64,000 bases of DNA from Streptomyces phaeofaciens (GTDB lineage Bacteria; Actinomycetota; Actinomycetes; Streptomycetales; Streptomycetaceae). Where the stretch lies: contig NZ_BMSA01000019.1 of the NCBI RefSeq assembly GCF_014648915.1, positions 151,716-215,715 of the forward strand, given 5' to 3'. Within the stretch, counting starts at the first letter, position 1. Every line of letters starts with the position of its first letter. Position numbers and translations under genes: made by a program. Shown piece by piece: positions 33,970 through 42,779 of this stretch. The notes under the pieces are model-generated. The model made no database searches. It saw only the letters and a list, made by a program, of their open reading frames with translations, and was not told where the DNA came from.

Positions 33970-35712
33970 CTAGGCGGTGACCGTCTCGCCCGGCAGCGAG
34001 AGGTCCAGCCGTACCGCGCGCTCGTCGCCCCCGTGGCTCGCGGCGGAGGCGAGCGGTCCGTGGCCGGTGGCCTTGGCGGCGAGGACGTACGCGCCCTGGG
34101 CGGGGACGGCGAGGGTGTAGCTGCCGTCCTCCTCGGACAGGGTGGCGCCGGCCTGGCGGCCACGTCGGTCGATCAGGGTGACGCGGGCGCGGGCGACCGG
34201 GGAGCCGTCGGCGTCCAGGACCCGGCCCCGGAAGCCGCGCAGGGCCTCCTCGGCGCGCTCCAGGTTGGCGTCCTCCTCGCTGCTGGCGCGCAGCTGCGGT
34301 CCGGCCGACGGGCGCTGCCGCCCGGGCAGGAACAGGGCGAGCACCAGGCCGACGAGGACGGCACCGGTGGCGATGAGGAAGGAGACCCGGAAGCCGTGCA
34401 TGGTGGGGACGGCGACGCCGCCCACGTCGTTGGCGGTGTTGGCCAGGACCATGCCGATGACGGCACTGGAGACGGAGGTGCCGATGGACCGCATCAGGGT
34501 GTTGAGGCCGTTGGCGGCGCCGGTCTCGGAGGCGGGGACGGCGCCGACGATCAGGGCGGGCAGCGAGGAGTAGGCGAGGCCGATGCCGGCGCCGAGGACG
34601 ACGGCGATGACCAGGCTCTGCCAGGCGGCGTTCATCAGGCCGAGGCCGGCGCCGTAGCCGATCGCGATGATCACCATGCCGATGATCAGGGTGACCTTGG
34701 GGCCGTACTTGGCGGACAGGCGGGCGTAGACGGGTGCGGTGAACATCATCGTCAGGCCGAGCGGGGCGACGAGCAGGCCGGCGACGACCATCGACTGGCC
34801 GAGGCCGTAGCCGGTGGCGGTGGGCAGCTGGAGGAGCTGCGGCAGGACCAGGGAGACGACGTAGAAGCTGACGCCGACCATGATCGAGGCGAGGTTGGTG
34901 AAGAGGACCGCGGGGCGGGCCGTGGTGCGCAGGTCCACCAGCGGGGCCTTGACGCGCAGCTCCATCACGCCCCACAGGATCAGGACGACGGCTGCGGCGG
35001 CGAACAGGCCGAGGGTGGTGGCGGAGGTCCAGCCCCAGTCGCTGCCCTTGGTGATCGGCAGGAGGAAGAGGACCAGTCCGGCGGAGAGGCCGAAGGCGCC
35101 CGGCAGGTCGAAGGATCCCTCGGCGCGGGCCGGGGACTCCGGGACGACGAGGAGGGTGAGGACGATCGACAGGACGCCGAGGCCCGCGGCGCCGTAGAAG
35201 AGGGCGTGCCAGTCGGCGTGCTGGGCGACCAGGGCCGCGGCGGGCAGCGCGAGGCCGCCGCCGACGCCGATCGAGGAGCTCATCAGCGCCATCGCCGAGC
35301 CGAGCCGTTCCCGGGGCAGCATGTCGCGCATCAGGCCGATGCCGAGCGGGATCGCGCCCATGGCGAAGCCCTGGAGGGTACGGCCGACGATCATCGGGAG
35401 CAGTGCGCTGGTGACCGCGCTGACCAGGGCGCCGGCGACCATCACGGCCAGGCTGAGGACCAGCATGCGCCGTTTGCCGTACAGGTCGCCGAGGCGGCCC
35501 ATGATCGGGGTGGCCACGGCTCCGGAGAGCAGGGTGGAGGTCAGGACCCAGGTGGCGTTGCTGGGCGAGGTGCCGAGCAGCTGCGGCAGGTCCTTGATGA
35601 CCGGGACCAGCAGGGTCTGCATCACCGCTACCACGATGCCCGCGAAGGCGAGCACCGGGACGACGGCTCCGCTCGCCTCGCGGGTGGGCCGGTCGGTCGT
35701 CGAGTGCGTCAT
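33970..35712 (-). CDS. MFS (DHA2) transporter with C-terminal carboxypeptidase-regulatory-like domain
   Basis: Fourteen-helix drug exporter of the EmrB/QacA branch fused to a small soluble domain. Of 580 residues, the first 480 are the MFS part (GRLGDLYGKRRML for motif A, GRTLQGFAMGAIPLGIGL for motif C region), and about residues 510-570 form a beta sandwich of the CarboxypepD_reg type (FRGRVLDADGSPVARARVTLIDRRGRQ, followed by GSYTLAVPAQGAYVLAAKATGHGP). It faces the cytoplasm or exterior depending on topology, with 14 helices placing it on the cytoplasmic side. Divergent from another DHA2 MFS gene at 35928; the 215-bp region between has an AT-rich block and 7-bp repeats. Start ATG 35712, GGAGG about 12 bases upstream. 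Confidence 0.85.
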   Translation of the reverse strand: MTHSTTDRPTREASGAVVPVLAFAGIVVAVMQTLLVPVIKDLPQLLGTSPSNATWVLTSTLLSGAVATPIMGRLGDLYGKRRMLVLSLAVMVAGALVSAVTSALLPMIVGRTLQGFAMGAIPLGIGLMRDMLPRERLGSAMALMSSSIGVGGGLALPAAALVAQHADWHALFYGAAGLGVLSIVLTLLVVPESPARAEGSFDLPGAFGLSAGLVLFLLPITKGSDWGWTSATTLGLFAAAAVVLILWGVMELRVKAPLVDLRTTARPAVLFTNLASIMVGVSFYVVSLVLPQLLQLPTATGYGLGQSMVVAGLLVAPLGLTMMFTAPVYARLSAKYGPKVTLIIGMVIIAIGYGAGLGLMNAAWQSLVIAVVLGAGIGLAYSSLPALIVGAVPASETGAANGLNTLMRSIGTSVSSAVIGMVLANTANDVGGVAVPTMHGFRVSFLIATGAVLVGLVLALFLPGRQRPSAGPQLRASSEEDANLERAEEALRGFRGRVLDADGSPVARARVTLIDRRGRQAGATLSEEDGSYTLAVPAQGAYVLAAKATGHGPLASAASHGGDERAVRLDLSLPGETVTA

Positions 35713-35835
35713 GGGAAGGGGGCCTCCGGGGCGGTGCGTCGGGGATACATGGAGACCGAACCTGTATGCATGGGCAACTATTCCGATGCTTCGGCGTACT
35801 AACAGTTTCTTTAGCCTCTCTTGACGAAGCCCCCC

Positions 35836-35886
35836 CACGGCCCACAACCCACCACCCACGACCCACGACCCGCGACCCGCGACCTA
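35836..35886. repeat. 7-bp tandem repeats in the divergent MFS region
   Basis: About seven copies of CACGACC/CGCGACC follow a T/C-rich block. Non-coding. Confidence 0.8.
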
Positions 35887-35927
35887 GGGCCAAATCCCGA
35901 TGCAAGGGGCGCAGCCGGGTTGAGACC

Positions 35928-37448
35928 ATGACGCCCATGCTGGAATCCGCCGGTACCACCCGCCCCCGCAGATCCCCCCGCCCGCACGGATCCGGTCGTG
36001 GCGCCCCCGCCGCCTGGCTGGTCGTGGCGCTCGCGTGCGCCGGACAGTTCCTGGTCGTCCTGGACGTGTCCGTCGTGAACGTGGCGCTGCCGTCGATGCG
36101 CACCGACCTGGACCTGAGCCCGTCCGGACTCCAGTGGGTGGTGAACGCGTACGCCATCGCCTTCGCCGGATTCATGCTGCTCGGCGGACGCGCGGGTGAC
36201 CTCTACGGCCGCAAGCGGATGTTCCTCGCCGGGCTCGCCCTGTTCACCGTGGCCTCGCTGGCCGGCGGACTCGCCCAGGACGGCTGGCAGCTGCTCCTCG
36301 CGCGGGCCGTGCAGGGCCTCGGCGCGGCGGTGCTCGCCCCGTCGACGCTGACGATCGTCACCTCCGCCGTCCCGGAGGGTGCCGCCCGGGCCCGTGCGAT
36401 CGCCACGTGGACGGCGGTCGGCGCGGGCGGCGGGGCCGCCGGCGGACTCGTCGGCGGAGTGCTGGTGGACGTCCTGTCCTGGCGGTGGGTGCTGCTGATC
36501 AACGTGCCCGTCGGGGCCGTCGTGCTGGGCGGCGCCCTGCGATGGCTGCGCGAGAGCCGCGCCGGCGACGGCCGCCGTCTGGACCTGCCGGGCGCTCTGC
36601 TGGTCACGGCCGGCCTGGCCACGCTGGCGTACGGCATCTCGCAGACCGAGAGCGAGGGGTGGACGGCGTCGGCCACGCTCGTACCGCTGGCCGCCGGGCT
36701 CGCGCTGATCGGGCTGTTCCTCGCCGTGGAGGCACGCACGGCGGCCCCGCTGATGCCGCTGGCCCTGTTCCGGCGGCGGGCGGTGTCGGCGGCGAACGCG
36801 GCGATGTTCCTGTCCGGCTCGGCGATGTTCGCCATGTGGTTCTTCCTGACGCTGTACGCGCAGAACGCCCTCGGCTACACCCCGCTGGAGGCCGGCCTCG
36901 CGCTGGTGCCCAGCTCGCTGGCCGTCGTCCTCGGCTCCAAGCTCGCGCCGCGCCTCATGCGCACGGCCGGGGCGCGCACGGTGGCGGCGCTGGGCACGCT
37001 CGTCGCGGCGACCGGCTTCGGCTGGCAGTCCACGATGCGGATCGACGACCCGTACGTCACCGGGATCATGCTGCCGGGCGTGCTGATGATGCTGGGCGCC
37101 GGCCTGGCCTCGACCCCGCTCGCCGCGCTGGCCACCTCGGGGGCCCCGCCCGGCGAGGCCGGTCTGGTGTCCGGTCTGGTCAACACCTCCCGCACGATGG
37201 GCGGCTCGCTGGGCCTGGCCGTCCTGTCGACGATCGCGGCCGCCCGGACGGCAGGGCGCGGGACGCCGGAGGCCCTGACCGAGGGGTACGCGCTGGCGTT
37301 CCGGACAGGCACCGGGGTGCTGCTCGCGGGGGTCGTCCTGATGCTGGTGTGGCTGCCGCGCCCGGTCGGCGGGGGCGTGGGGAACGACGGGGCGGGCGCG
37401 GCCGGCGGGGCGGCGGAAAAACTTTCCGCGCCGGGGCAACGATCCTGA
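35928..37448 (+). CDS. MFS transporter (DHA2 family, EmrB-like)
   Basis: Drug or metabolite exporter of 506 residues with 14 transmembrane helices. Motif A is LLGGRAGDLYGRKRMFLAG, the helix-1 motif FLVVLDVSVVNVALPSM (motif D1 with VLD) and motif C ARAVQGLGAAVLAP are clear. It is divergent from the first MFS gene and shares its regulatory region; no regulator gene adjoins. Start ATG 35928; ATG 35937 is possible. The sigma-factor gene follows 37 bases later with its own strong ribosome site. Confidence 0.87.
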   Translation: MTPMLESAGTTRPRRSPRPHGSGRGAPAAWLVVALACAGQFLVVLDVSVVNVALPSMRTDLDLSPSGLQWVVNAYAIAFAGFMLLGGRAGDLYGRKRMFLAGLALFTVASLAGGLAQDGWQLLLARAVQGLGAAVLAPSTLTIVTSAVPEGAARARAIATWTAVGAGGGAAGGLVGGVLVDVLSWRWVLLINVPVGAVVLGGALRWLRESRAGDGRRLDLPGALLVTAGLATLAYGISQTESEGWTASATLVPLAAGLALIGLFLAVEARTAAPLMPLALFRRRAVSAANAAMFLSGSAMFAMWFFLTLYAQNALGYTPLEAGLALVPSSLAVVLGSKLAPRLMRTAGARTVAALGTLVAATGFGWQSTMRIDDPYVTGIMLPGVLMMLGAGLASTPLAALATSGAPPGEAGLVSGLVNTSRTMGGSLGLAVLSTIAAARTAGRGTPEALTEGYALAFRTGTGVLLAGVVLMLVWLPRPVGGGVGNDGAGAAGGAAEKLSAPGQRS

Positions 37449-37485
37449 CCGCTCGGGGCCTCCTTTGAACATCTAGGAGGTGCCC

Positions 37486-38028
37486 ATGGGGGATCGCAAG
37501 CAGGCCGGGAACACGGAGTTCCAGGCCTTCGCCATCGGCCGCTACCCACGGCTGATGCGCACGGCATTTCTCCTCACGGGGGAGCAGCACGCCGCGGAGG
37601 ACCTGGTCCAGTCGACGCTCGAACAGGTCTATGTGGCCTGGCGCAGGGTCGCCGCGGCCGACGAACCGGAGGCGTACGTACGGCGCGTGATGATCAACGC
37701 GCATGCCCGCAGGTACCGCAGGAAGCTGCGGGAGTTCCTCGCCCCGAAGGGCGACGACCGGGGCCTGGCGTACGAGATCGCCGACACCGGCGACCGCATC
37801 GCCCAGGCCGACGACCGCCATGCCCTGCTGAAGGCGCTCGCCGAGCTGCCACCGCGGCAGCGGGAGGCAGTGGTCCTGCGGTACTGGGAGGACCTGACCG
37901 AGACGCAGGCGGCCGAGGCGATGGGGTGTTCGGTCGGCGCGGTGAAGAGCAACACGGCCAAGGGGATCGCGAAACTGCGCGCCATACCGGGACTGGCGGA
38001 CATGGTGACGCACGGAGGGCGGAAGTGA
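37486..38028 (+). CDS. RNA polymerase sigma factor, SigE family (SMP/ECF-like)
   Basis: Sigma-70 family factor of 180 residues from the small SigE-type group that lacks the N-terminal domain. Region 2 includes FQAFAIGRYPRLMRTAFLLTGEQHAAEDLVQSTLEQVYVAWRRV; region 4 includes ELPPRQREAVVLRYWEDLTETQAAEAMGCSVGAVKSNTAKGIAKLR, with a normal helix-turn-helix. Start ATG 37486 has AGGAGG 5 bases upstream. Its TGA overlaps the ATG of the membrane protein gene that follows (TGATG), so the two are coupled and the latter is probably its anti-sigma factor. Confidence 0.9.
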   Translation: MGDRKQAGNTEFQAFAIGRYPRLMRTAFLLTGEQHAAEDLVQSTLEQVYVAWRRVAAADEPEAYVRRVMINAHARRYRRKLREFLAPKGDDRGLAYEIADTGDRIAQADDRHALLKALAELPPRQREAVVLRYWEDLTETQAAEAMGCSVGAVKSNTAKGIAKLRAIPGLADMVTHGGRK

Positions 38029-38846
38029 TGAGCGCGGACCGGGAGAACCACGACATGACGCAGCACGACATCGCCCTCCTGCTGGCCGACGCCGCGGACG
38101 AGGTGGAGATCGGCATAGCCCCCACCCAGGCCCTGATCCGCGGCGGCCGCCGCCGCAAGGCCCGGCGCTGGGCGGTCGCGGCCGCCGCGGCCCTGGTGGT
38201 GGCCGGCTCGACGGGGGCGCTGGCGGTCACGGGGCTGTCCGGCGGCGACGGGCAGCAGGTGGCGGCGCCGCCGTCACCCAGCGTGGTGCAGGACGTGGGG
38301 CGGCCGTACCGCACGACGCTCGGCACCGGCCGGGAGCCGGACGGAAACTATTGGTGGGTCTACATCGACGTGTGGGCGGCCCCGCGCGACGCGGCGGAGG
38401 GGGCGGCCCAGCTGGCGGCGATGGGCGAGTACGGCGAGGCGCCGATCGACGTGACCGAGGGTTCCGACCTGGTCGGCAAGATCTCGTACTTCGTGCTGCG
38501 CAGCTACGGCGCCGCCAAGAGCCAGGGCACCGTGAAGATACAGGGCACGGCCCCCGCCTCGGAAGCCCTGTCGGGCAACGACAACGAGTCCGGGGCGATG
38601 CCCCTCGACCCGGACTCCAACGGCCCCAACCGCCTGGTGATCGGCTCTGTGGCCAAGACCGCCCAGGCGGTCACCTGCCGCTGGAAGGACGGCACGACCA
38701 CCAAGCTCGACAGGGTCCCCGCCCGCACCGATGTCTCCGTCGACCGGCCGGCGATCCGTACCCCCGAAGGGTCCCCGAACGCCTGGTTCGTCTGCCTGGC
38801 TCCCCAGGGCACCGAGTTCGCGTCGGCGGAGGTGACCGTGCCCTGA
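38028..38846 (+). CDS. Single-pass membrane protein, probable anti-sigma partner
   Basis: Protein of 272 residues. The first 45 residues are hydrophilic (DIALLLADAADEVEIGIAPTQALIRGGRRRKARR), followed by a single membrane helix (WAVAAAAALVVAGSTGALAV) and an external domain of 190 residues containing one Cys pair region (VTCRWKDGT and WFVCLAPQG). The layout of short cytoplasmic helix, one membrane pass and external domain is common for anti-sigma factors of the SigE group. It lacks the HxxxCxxC zinc motif, so it would not be a ZAS protein. It is translated with the sigma factor (4-base overlap region). Confidence 0.72.
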   Translation: MSADRENHDMTQHDIALLLADAADEVEIGIAPTQALIRGGRRRKARRWAVAAAAALVVAGSTGALAVTGLSGGDGQQVAAPPSPSVVQDVGRPYRTTLGTGREPDGNYWWVYIDVWAAPRDAAEGAAQLAAMGEYGEAPIDVTEGSDLVGKISYFVLRSYGAAKSQGTVKIQGTAPASEALSGNDNESGAMPLDPDSNGPNRLVIGSVAKTAQAVTCRWKDGTTTKLDRVPARTDVSVDRPAIRTPEGSPNAWFVCLAPQGTEFASAEVTVP

Positions 38847-38903
38847 CAGCGGCCGGGGCGGCAGGTCCGGCCGCCGCCCCCGAGCTCGTCCCGGGGTGCC
38901 CGC

Positions 38904-38909
38904 TAGGGT
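38904..38909 (+). promoter_or_regulatory. -10 of a leaderless promoter
   Basis: TAGGGT ends 7 bases before the GTG at 38917, so transcription should begin at or next to the start codon. No ribosome-binding sequence is seen. Confidence 0.5.
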
Positions 38910-38916
38910 GGCACGC

Positions 38917-39885
38917 GTGTCGTACACCAGCCCGCCCTCCGACCCCTTCGACCCGTTCGGCTCTCCGCAGCCCCGCCGGTCCCGGCTGCGCCGTCCGCTG
39001 ACCGTCGCGCTCGCCGTGCTGGTGCCCGGCGCGCTGCTGGGCTGGCTGGCGTACGGGACGCTCGGCGGGACCGGAGACGGCGGGGACGGGGCGGACCGGG
39101 CGGCGGGGTCCGGGGCGACGCCGAGCGTGCTGCACTCCCCCACGGACGGCGAAGGCAAGACCGGCGACCCGGGGGCGACCGCGTCCGCCACCTCCGATCC
39201 GAAGGGCTCCGACTCCCTCAAGGGCAAGGTCGTCGTCATCGACCCCGGCCACAACCCGGCCAACGCCGAGCACACCGCCGAGATCAACCGCACGGTGGAC
39301 ATCGGCACCAACTCCAAGGAGTGCGACACCACGGGGACGTCCACCAACTCCGGTTACAGCGAGGCCCGTTTCACCCTGGACGTCGCGCACCGGCTGCGGA
39401 CCCTGCTGCAACAGCGGGGCGCCACGGTGAAGCTGACCCAGGACGCGGACCGGCCGTACGGGCCGTGCGTGGACGAGCGGGCCCGGATCGGGAACGCGGC
39501 GCACGCCGACGCGGTCGTCTCGATCCACGCGGACGGCTCCGGAACCGGCAACCGCGGCTTCCACGTGATCCTGCCGGGCTCGGTACGGGCGGGTGCCGCC
39601 GACACCCGTGCCATCACGGGCCCGTCGAAGAACCTCGGAAAACTGATCGCGGACGACTTCGCACGCACGACGGGCAGTTCCCCGTCCAACTACATCGGCG
39701 ACGGCACCGGTCTCGTCACGCGTGAGGACCTGGGCGGTCTCAATCTGTCAACGGTTCCCAAGGTGTTCATCGAGTGCGGCAACATGCGCGATAGCAAGGA
39801 CGCGGCGCTGCTGACCAGTGGCGCCTGGCGGCAGAAGGCGGCGCAGGGGATCTCTGAGGGAATCGTGAGTTTCCTGCGCGGGTAG
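38917..39885 (+). CDS. N-acetylmuramoyl-L-alanine amidase (Amidase_3)
   Basis: Cell-wall hydrolase of 322 residues that cuts the bond between N-acetylmuramate and L-alanine. A single membrane anchor (LTVALAVLVPGALLGWLAY) follows a short Pro-rich N-terminus, then a Gly/Ser/Asp linker and the Amidase_3 domain from about residue 107: VVIDPGHNPAN (His zinc ligand), GYSEARFTLDVAHRL (Glu), VSIHADG (His), and FIECGNM (catalytic Glu). The Cys pairs suit a secreted protein. Start GTG 38917 is leaderless. The gene is alone on its strand, after the sigma pair. Confidence 0.88.
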   Translation: MSYTSPPSDPFDPFGSPQPRRSRLRRPLTVALAVLVPGALLGWLAYGTLGGTGDGGDGADRAAGSGATPSVLHSPTDGEGKTGDPGATASATSDPKGSDSLKGKVVVIDPGHNPANAEHTAEINRTVDIGTNSKECDTTGTSTNSGYSEARFTLDVAHRLRTLLQQRGATVKLTQDADRPYGPCVDERARIGNAAHADAVVSIHADGSGTGNRGFHVILPGSVRAGAADTRAITGPSKNLGKLIADDFARTTGSSPSNYIGDGTGLVTREDLGGLNLSTVPKVFIECGNMRDSKDAALLTSGAWRQKAAQGISEGIVSFLRG

Positions 39886-39917
39886 TGATCAGCGCATAGA
39901 TCCGGGCGGACATCCCG

Positions 39918-39948
39918 ATCGTGTGGACGATAGTGTCGTCCCTACGAT
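39918..39948. promoter_or_regulatory. Long dyad over a promoter -10
   Basis: ATCGT-GT-GGACGA-TAGTG-TCGTCC-CT-ACGAT is an imperfect inverted repeat of 31 bases. TAGTGT at 39931-39936 in its centre may be the -10 for the gene at 40049. A repressor bound here would block that promoter. Confidence 0.5.
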
Positions 39949-40048
39949 GAGGGGCCACCCCCGCGCTTCACACAGGGGCCTGACGGCGACATGGTGACAG
40001 CGACGCCTCTACCAACGCGTACTGATGACGACTGACGAAGGACCTGAA

Positions 40049-40867
40049 GTGAATATCCGCTCCCTCACTCGAGGCGACGGCGTGGTGATCGGAGCAGCGG
40101 TACTGCTCTTCATCGCGTCGTTCCTCGACAACTACTCGTACGACGGCGTACCCGACAGCGTCGACATGCCGAGCCTCTGGTCGAGCGGACCGGTCCTGCT
40201 CAGTGTTGTCCTCGCGGGCCTCATCGGGGCGGCCCTCGTCGTTGTCGCCCGAGGACTGCCGCAGCCCCGCAAGGTCGTCGGCCTGGAGCTCGGCCCCTTC
40301 GGTGTCGCCTTCGCGCTGTTCGCCGCGTGGAGCGCCCTGGGCAATGTGATCGACCCGGTGGGCGCCGTGGACAACATCGGCAGCGGTTCCGACTCGGGTG
40401 CTCCCGACGCCGGCACGGGCCTGATCCTGGCGCTCGTCGCGACGCTGGTCATGGCCGGCGCCGCCATCGCCACCCCCCTGGTCCCCGCCCTTCAGGCCGG
40501 GCTGGTGCCGGCTCCGAAGCCGCCGACGCCGCAGCCCTACGGTGCCCAGCCGCCCGCCGGTTACGGCTACCCGGGTGCGCCGCAGCCGTCGGCCTTCGGT
40601 GGTCAGCCGCAGGCCCCGGGGCAGCCGCCGTTCGGCGCGCAGCCCGGTGCGGCGCAGCCGTCGGCGCAGGACTTCTCGCCGTTCTGGTTCGCCGTGCCGG
40701 TGCCGCGTCCGCTGTACGGGGAGGACGGTGCGCCGATGCCGATCGCGGAGCTGGCGCCGGGTACCTGGTACCTCGCGGTCGAGCAGGGCTCCCAGGGTCT
40801 GGTCGCGCAGACCCAGGACGGCCGCCGCGGTGTCCTGCGGGACTCCTCCGGCATCCAGCGCGGCTGA
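40049..40867 (+). CDS. Membrane protein with Pro/Gln-rich cytoplasmic tail
   Basis: Protein of 272 residues with four transmembrane helices in the first 160 residues (GVVIGAAVLLFIASFLDNY, VLLSVVLAGLIGAALVVVA, FGVAFALFAAWSALGNVI, LILALVATLVMAGAAIATPL), resembling DUF5336-type proteins of Streptomyces, followed by about 110 residues rich in Pro, Gln, Gly and Tyr and a short globular end (GTWYLAVEQGSQGLVAQTQDGRRGVLRD). Start GTG 40049 has AAGGA 7 bases upstream; ATG 40025 is an alternative. A strong terminator follows at 40888. The upstream region holds a long dyad. Confidence 0.75.
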   Translation: MNIRSLTRGDGVVIGAAVLLFIASFLDNYSYDGVPDSVDMPSLWSSGPVLLSVVLAGLIGAALVVVARGLPQPRKVVGLELGPFGVAFALFAAWSALGNVIDPVGAVDNIGSGSDSGAPDAGTGLILALVATLVMAGAAIATPLVPALQAGLVPAPKPPTPQPYGAQPPAGYGYPGAPQPSAFGGQPQAPGQPPFGAQPGAAQPSAQDFSPFWFAVPVPRPLYGEDGAPMPIAELAPGTWYLAVEQGSQGLVAQTQDGRRGVLRDSSGIQRG

Positions 40868-40887
40868 GCGAACCGCGCGGGCAGCTC

Positions 40888-40919
40888 ACGGCCCCTCGCC
40901 CTTCCGGGCGGGGGGCCGT
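40888..40919 (+). terminator. Intrinsic terminator
   Basis: A 14-bp stem with one G-T pair (ACGGCCCCTCGCCC at 40888-40901, complement 40906-40919), loop TTCC. It follows the DUF5336-like gene and precedes the LLM oxidoreductase promoter. Confidence 0.75.
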
Positions 40920-40946
40920 TGTCGTACAGTCGCAGCCCCCAGAGAT

Positions 40947-40961
40947 CTGACGGACCGTCAG
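40947..40961. promoter_or_regulatory. CTGAC-N5-GTCAG palindrome, site 2
   Basis: CTGAC-GGACC-GTCAG lies directly before the GGAGG ribosome site of the oxidoreductase at 40971. It shares the sequence ATCTGAC-N5-GTCAG with the site at 55340. Confidence 0.65.
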
Positions 40962-40970
40962 GAGGCAGTG

Positions 40971-41984
40971 ATGCGGCTCGGTCTCGCGCTCGGCTACTGG
41001 GGCCGCGGCCCCGACCCCGGCCATGTGGAGCTGGCGCGGGAGGCGGAGCGGCTCGGGTACGACTCGGTGTGGACGGCGGAGTCCTGGGGTTCGGACGCCT
41101 TCACCCCGCTGACCTGGATCGCCGCGCACACCACACGGATCGCTCTGGGCACGGCGGTCGCGCAGATGGCGGCCCGCTCCCCCACCACCACGGCGATGCA
41201 CGCCCTCACCCTGGACCATCTCTCCGGCGGGCGGATGACGCTCGGGCTCGGTCTGTCGGGCCCCCAGGTGGTCGAGGGCTGGTACGGGCGGCCGTTCCCG
41301 GCGTCGCCGCTGACCGCGACCCGGGAGTACGTGGACGTCGTACGACAGGTGCTGCGGCGGGAGGGGCCGGTGGAGCTGGGCGACGGGCGGTTCCATCCGC
41401 TGCCCTACCGGGGGCCGGGGGCGACCGGTCTGGGCAGGCCGCTGCGGTCCATCACGCATCCGCTGCGGCCGCGGCTGCCGGTGCTGCTGGGGGCCGAGGG
41501 CCCGCGGAACGTGGCGCAGACGGCGCGGATCGCGGACGGCTGGCTGCCGTTGTACTGGTCGCCGAACCGGCCGGACGCGTACGGGCCGGCGATCGCGGAG
41601 CTGCCGCAGGGGTTCCGGGTCGCGCCGATGGCCCGGGTCAGGGTCTGCGACGACGTCGCCGAGGGCCTGCTGGGCGTCAAGGCCATGCTCGGCTTCTACA
41701 TCGGCGGCATGGGCCATGCCACCCGCAACTTCCACGCCGACCTGATGGCACGCATGGGGTACGAGGAGGAGGCGCGGCGGATCCAGGAGCTGTTCCTGGC
41801 GGGCCGGCGGGAGGAGGCGGTGCTGGCCGTCCCGGACGCCTTCGCCGACGAGATCTCGCTGGTCGGGCCGCGTGAACGGATCGCGGAGCGGCTGGAGCCG
41901 TGGCGCAGGGGCCCGGTGACGGACCTGCTGGCCCTGGCGCCGGACCCGCACACCCTGCGGGTGCTGGCCGAGCTGAACGCCTGA
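40971..41984 (+). CDS. LLM-class F420-dependent oxidoreductase
   Basis: Luciferase-like monooxygenase fold enzyme of 337 residues, of the MSMEG_2516/F420-dependent type, using coenzyme F420 or FMN. The TIM-barrel hallmarks are visible: MRLGLALGYWGRGPDPGHVELAREAERLGYDSVWTAES, TPLTWIAAHTTRIALGTAVAQM, RMTLGLGLSGPQVVEGWYG, and PVLLGAEGPRNVAQTARIADGWLP. The substrate is unknown; relatives act on lipids, sterols and xenobiotics. The gene has GGAGG just before its ATG and an operator-like palindrome overlapping the leader. It is followed by the convergent trio at 42000-45638. Confidence 0.9.
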   Translation: MRLGLALGYWGRGPDPGHVELAREAERLGYDSVWTAESWGSDAFTPLTWIAAHTTRIALGTAVAQMAARSPTTTAMHALTLDHLSGGRMTLGLGLSGPQVVEGWYGRPFPASPLTATREYVDVVRQVLRREGPVELGDGRFHPLPYRGPGATGLGRPLRSITHPLRPRLPVLLGAEGPRNVAQTARIADGWLPLYWSPNRPDAYGPAIAELPQGFRVAPMARVRVCDDVAEGLLGVKAMLGFYIGGMGHATRNFHADLMARMGYEEEARRIQELFLAGRREEAVLAVPDAFADEISLVGPRERIAERLEPWRRGPVTDLLALAPDPHTLRVLAELNA

Positions 41985-41999
41985 CGTCCGCCGGGCCCG

Positions 42000-42779
42000 T
42001 CAGAGGAAGACGGCGATCGGGTTGAGCGTCAGCTCGCCGTTCTCCCGGTTCCAGGTCGGCACCTTGCCCAGGCAGCGGGCCTGGAACTCCCCGGTGAAGT
42101 ACTCGGCGTTGTGGAAGCCCTCGCGCACCCCGGACGCCTCGCAGGTGATGCGCACCTGGGCGGCGGGCTCGCCGGTGCCGTACCGGGCGCGCAGCACGAT
42201 GTCGCCGTTCTCGGCATGGCGGGCGGTGAACAGGCCGGTGACCGAGACGAACGCCGTGGCGACGCCGATGGCGGTCAGCGGCACGCGGCCGTCGCCGCCC
42301 TGTTCGCCCAGGGTGTCGGCGAGCGCCCGGTTCGGGGTGACGACGCCGGTGGTGAGGTCGGCGTGGACCACGGCGTCCTCCTTGCGCATGGTGTCCGTCA
42401 GCAGCCGGATCACGGTGATGGGCGTGCTGTGCTGGATGTAGGCGGTGACGCGTTCCTTGGTGGCTTCCCGGTGCGCCCCGAACAGGCCGCCGAGCAGCCG
42501 CGCGAACAGCCCCACCCCCGCGTTGACGTTGGTGCGGTCGGCGACCTCCGCCTCCAGGGCCGCGGAGAAGCCGCCGTACTCGTAGAGGTCCATGACCCGC
42601 GGTTTGTGCAGGAAGAAGCACATGCCCTGCACGGTGCGGCCGCCGCCGCGCCGGCGGCGCAGCCGGCCGGCGCGGTGCAGGGCGTGGCGTGCGAGGACGG
42701 CGCAGGCGCCCGCCGTCACCGCCCAGACGGCCACCCAGGGCCACCACAGGCTCCACCACTGATCGTCAATGACACCCAC
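42000..42779 (-). CDS. Membrane-anchored protein of unknown function (trio gene C)
   Basis: Protein of 259 residues with one N-terminal membrane helix (WPWVAVWAVTAGACAVLARHAL), a basic stretch (RLRRRRGGGR), and about 200 residues of soluble alpha/beta sequence (for example FFLHKPRVMDLYEYGGFSAALEAEVADRTNVNAG). I do not recognise a family; there is a faint resemblance to DUF6414-like proteins, low confidence. Start GTG 42779 has AAGGAG 5 bases upstream and lies inside the end of the upstream VWA gene (14-base overlap), so translation is coupled. The reading frame upstream (to 42956) lacks coding character. Confidence 0.6.
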   Translation of the reverse strand: MGVIDDQWWSLWWPWVAVWAVTAGACAVLARHALHRAGRLRRRRGGGRTVQGMCFFLHKPRVMDLYEYGGFSAALEAEVADRTNVNAGVGLFARLLGGLFGAHREATKERVTAYIQHSTPITVIRLLTDTMRKEDAVVHADLTTGVVTPNRALADTLGEQGGDGRVPLTAIGVATAFVSVTGLFTARHAENGDIVLRARYGTGEPAAQVRITCEASGVREGFHNAEYFTGEFQARCLGKVPTWNRENGELTLNPIAVFL

